From: Hirudo medicinalis
Lineage: Eukaryota; Annelida; Clitellata; Hirudinida; Hirudinidae
Length of the DNA stretch: 22,823 bases
NCBI GenBank assembly: GCA_011800805.1
Contig: MPNW01000458.1
Coordinates: 124,082-146,904, forward strand
Direction of reading: 5' to 3'
Shown: one piece after another, positions 20,404 through 22,823 of the stretch
How positions within the stretch are numbered: position 1 is the stretch's first letter
Layout of the letters: each line of letters begins with the position of its first letter
Notes under the pieces: model-generated
What the model was told of the DNA's origin: nothing
Database searches by the model: none
Seen by the model: the letters and a program-made list of their open reading frames with translations, nothing else
Program-made: the position numbers and the translations under genes

Positions 20404-21860
20404 TCATCTGACGACGGCCTTAGTCACGCATGTTTCCTTGTGCTTGATGAGCAAAGACAGACGAGAGAAGGTCTTCGGGCAGAGAGGACATGAGTACTTC
20501 TTCCTCTCGGAGTGGGTCTGGAAGTGAGCCCTCAGGTTTGATCGGTCCGCGAAAGCTCTGCCACAGTGGGCGCAGGCGAAGGGCTTCTCCCCAGTATGAG
20601 TTCGAAGGTGACCTTGGAGTAGCCAGGGCCTAGAGAAGGCTTTTCCACAGAGCATACACCTGCATGGCAGTGTGTGGGTCCTTATGTGCATCTTCAGGGC
20701 ACCTAGGGAGGCGTAACTTTTCCCGCACTGCCGGCAGACGATCGGTTTCTCTCCCCCGGCCGCTCTCGGCCCGTATACGGAATCCACGGCAGGAGTTGTA
20801 GGCCGAGTTGGCCGGTCTGAGAATTTTGGTTTTTCGTATCTTCTGTTGTTGTTGTTGTTGTTGTTGCTGCTGCAACAAGAGGAGTCGCTTAAGCAACTAA
20901 TGCAAGGTACTTCTGATCTGAATTGGTGGAAGAATCTTTTGTCGTTGTTTTCATTGAACGAGGGAATGTTTTTGTTGATGTTGTTGTTGGCGAACAGTGG
21001 ATGAGGTTTGGTCGCAACTGATGCATGCTTGGGGACGAGTTGTCTCCTAAAAATGTTATTGTTGTTGTTGTCGCAGTGAACGTTGTAGTAGTTGTAGTAG
21101 TGGTAGTTGCCGAAGTATTGAGAGCACCTTCTCCAGTAGAGGTCGAAATAAAAACTCCTGACGAGATCGGAGTTGTTGAAACTCGATGAACTGTCGTCGT
21201 AAGTGTAGTTGTTCAACAAAGAATTGATGTTGTTGTTGTTGTTGTTGTTGTTGTCGTAGTCGTTGTGGATGAATCGATGTGGTCGAGGATTCAAAGTTTT
21301 ATCGCTACTTGCAGCCGCTTGGCGATCATGCTTGTAAGGACCTCTGGTATGCTTTGTTGTTTGTGCTGAGTTTGTTGTTGTTGCCATTGTTGATGTAGTT
21401 TGGGGTTCCTTCCTTAAAATGTCGTCGATCAACCAACTTGTTGGTCTTGTTGCGCCAACGACATCGGTGCTTCTGCTTGCAATTGTGTCGCTTCTGCTCG
21501 AATCGTTGTTTGTGTTGTCGACGACGTTCGTCTTGTTGTCTTGGTGAATGTCGTTGTTGTCGTCGTCGCCGTCGTCTTGGTTATGAAAAGTTTTGCGATT
21601 CCCGCGCGAAAAATCTTCTGCATTTTCTCTTTTACCTGTGCAGACACCGTTCCTGTTGGTGAGTTGATGGACTGACGAGTTGCTCTTGTTGTAATCGCTG
21701 TTGTTGTTGTTGTTGTTGTTCTTGTTGTTGTTGATGATGATGCTGTTCTTGTTGCACGGCAGATCTTCAGTCGTTGGTTGTTGTTGAACAATCGAGTCGC
21801 GCTTGGAGTCGTCTTCAACATGTTTGTTGTTGTTGCTGGCAAAGTGTTGTTGTTTTCTGA
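20404..21860 (-). CDS. Snail-family C2H2 zinc-finger transcription factor, last exon
   Basis: A DNA-binding repressor of the Snail/Slug group, controlling cell fate and epithelial-mesenchymal change in other animals. On the minus strand an acceptor (TTTCTTTCTTGTCGTAG) ends at 21861. The frame is then open for about 484 codons to TGA at 20406-20404. The fingers lie at 20428-20736: [15 protein letters not shown], then [15 protein letters not shown], then [15 protein letters not shown], and a last C2HC finger with TFSRLSLL. These match Snail fingers 2-5. TFSRLSLL points to Snail, while Scratch has a different last finger. The finger preceding these in five-finger Snails is absent. The long N-terminal part has many Asn tracts coded by AAC/AAT triplets. 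No in-frame ATG marks a true start, and the SNAG exon (MPRSFLV-type) is expected upstream, beyond 21861 or outside the window. Confidence 0.92.
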
Positions 21861-22249
21861 CTACGACAAGAAAGAAATTACAATTAGCTATGACTGCATG
21901 TTGGAGTGTAAATCCAAATAATTAGGACCGACTAATAAAATGATAATCACTTGAAAATTTATTTTTGAGAATTGAGAAGTCTAACTGTTCGCTTGCTCAG
22001 GTCTCTCCCACAACAGAAAGTTTGGAATCAAAAAAGATTTGGACATTTTTTGATGATTTTGGACAATAATTTGTAGATTAATATTGAATTGTTAGAAACT
22101 ATTTGTTGAATTTAATAAGCAATTTACAATTTATTCCATGAATGTTGAATATTTCCGAAAAAATGTGCTCCAAGTAAATTGTTCAGTCGACTGAAACTTC
22201 GAGATATAATTGTTTTTCATTGGTTCTAACTTGTTGACATTAATTAAAC

Positions 22250-22418
22250 AATAAATAACTTTCAATAAGTTATTAATAAATAATTTTTAATAAGTTATTA
22301 ATAAATAATTTTTAATAAGTTATTAATAAATAACTTTCAATAAGTTATTAATAAATAACTTTCAATAAGTTATTAATAAATAACTTTCAATAAGTTATTA
22401 ATAAATAATTTTTAATAA
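22250..22418 (+). repeat. 25-bp AT-rich tandem array, about 7 copies
   Basis: Units begin AATAAATAACTTTCAATAAG and repeat every 25 bp from 22250. Some copies have TTTTTA in place of CTTTCA. The intact unit contains ATAACTT-TCAAT-AAGTTAT, a perfect 7-bp stem with a 5-base loop. Confidence 0.9.
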
Positions 22419-22699
22419 TAATTTATTTGATTTGAAAATTATATACTTTTAATTTTTTAATGGCGGGAAAAAATAAAATTCCCGAAAATTCAGCAGTAAA
22501 CGCTTCAAAAAAAAAAGAATAAATATTGAAATAAATTTCGAATATTCTCGCAAAGAATTGAAGAAAGCTCGGACCAATGTATCCAATTGTCCGAGTATTT
22601 ATAGCAACATGCTCTGTCCACTCAAGTGGACATTCTCGTGGAATTATGAGATATTTATGCCTTTATTTGGAATGAATCATAATATTCTTCTTATGGTTT

Positions 22700-22731
22700 C
22701 TTTATTATTGTTATTATTATTATTGTCATTA

Positions 22732-22796
<65 letters not shown>

Positions 22797-22823
22797 GTTA
22801 TTATTGTTGTTGTTGTTGTTGTT
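22700..22823 (+). repeat. (TTA)n then (GTT)n microsatellite
   Basis: TTA triplets with scattered GTT, changing to pure GTT at about 22807 and running off the window. Read on the minus strand this is (CAA)n then (TAA)n, the same order as at 19743-19920. Confidence 0.95.

Larger units (their letters stand above)
21861..22823. other. Upstream or intron 1 of the Snail-like gene
   Basis: No exon seen on either strand. No minus-strand SNAG-like start was found by eye. It holds the 25-bp AT array and a long TTA/GTT microsatellite at the edge. Confidence 0.5.

Noticed and set aside
21438..21842. Thr-rich minus-strand frame and Arg/Cys-rich plus-strand frame over the Snail exon
   Set aside because: These are other-frame readings of the CAA/AAC repeats. 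The Asn frame is continuous with the zinc fingers and starts at a strong splice acceptor, so it is the real one.
22455..22490. AATGGCGGGAA resembling the inner side of the mariner end at 6901
   Set aside because: Only about 11 bases match, 15 kb away, without the outer TTGGGTTGG part or a TA border; likely chance.
1..22823. CRISPR arrays, operons, tRNA or rRNA genes
   Set aside because: The DNA is eukaryotic with spliced genes. The 25-bp arrays have no unique spacers, and I saw no tRNA B-box in a plausible cloverleaf and no rRNA-like segment.

Overview
This is eukaryotic, AT-rich, intron-containing DNA from an animal. Genes are split into short exons with GT-AG borders, introns are full of triplet microsatellites (CAA, TAA, GAT), and the proteins include a CARD caspase, a Snail-family zinc-finger factor and a PPTC7-type mitochondrial PP2C phosphatase. 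This fits a lophotrochozoan invertebrate. A leech-like annelid (Helobdella type) is my guess from gene style and repeat content, and is not proven. One undetermined base (19841) sits inside a microsatellite, so this is a draft assembly.

Layout. (1) About 1-4910, + strand: a single-pass membrane protein with at least two copies of a small cysteine-rich module on symmetrical phase-1 exons, then a Ser/Thr-rich stalk, one transmembrane helix and a basic cytoplasmic tail with alternative-looking last exons. I do not recognise the family, and it is the best candidate here for something undescribed. Duplicated and decayed exon-like segments surround it. (2) 5821-8314, + strand: a complete eight-exon caspase with an N-terminal CARD, reconstructed to 384 codons with every phase matching. 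(3) 9210-14955, + strand: a complete six-exon PPTC7 homologue (337 aa) with a TATA box and two back-to-back upstream ORFs. (4) 16963-17666, + strand: a small secreted protein of unknown family with a strong candidate GC-type splice donor near its end. (5) 20404-21860, - strand: the large last exon of a Snail-type transcription factor. Its first exon, expected to carry the SNAG motif, is not seen in the window.

The rest is intron or intergenic DNA with two different 25-bp tandem arrays (one with a 75-bp higher-order repeat, one with a hairpin-forming unit), a 23-bp repeat, many microsatellites and one mariner-like terminal repeat in a caspase intron. The five genes are unlikely to act in one pathway. 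The only functional neighbours of note are the membrane protein and the caspase, and a link between them is speculation.

Exon borders come from reading frame, phase and GT/AG signals by eye. No search or transcript was available. Exons of genes 3, 4 and 5 are visibly more GC-rich than those of genes 1 and 2.
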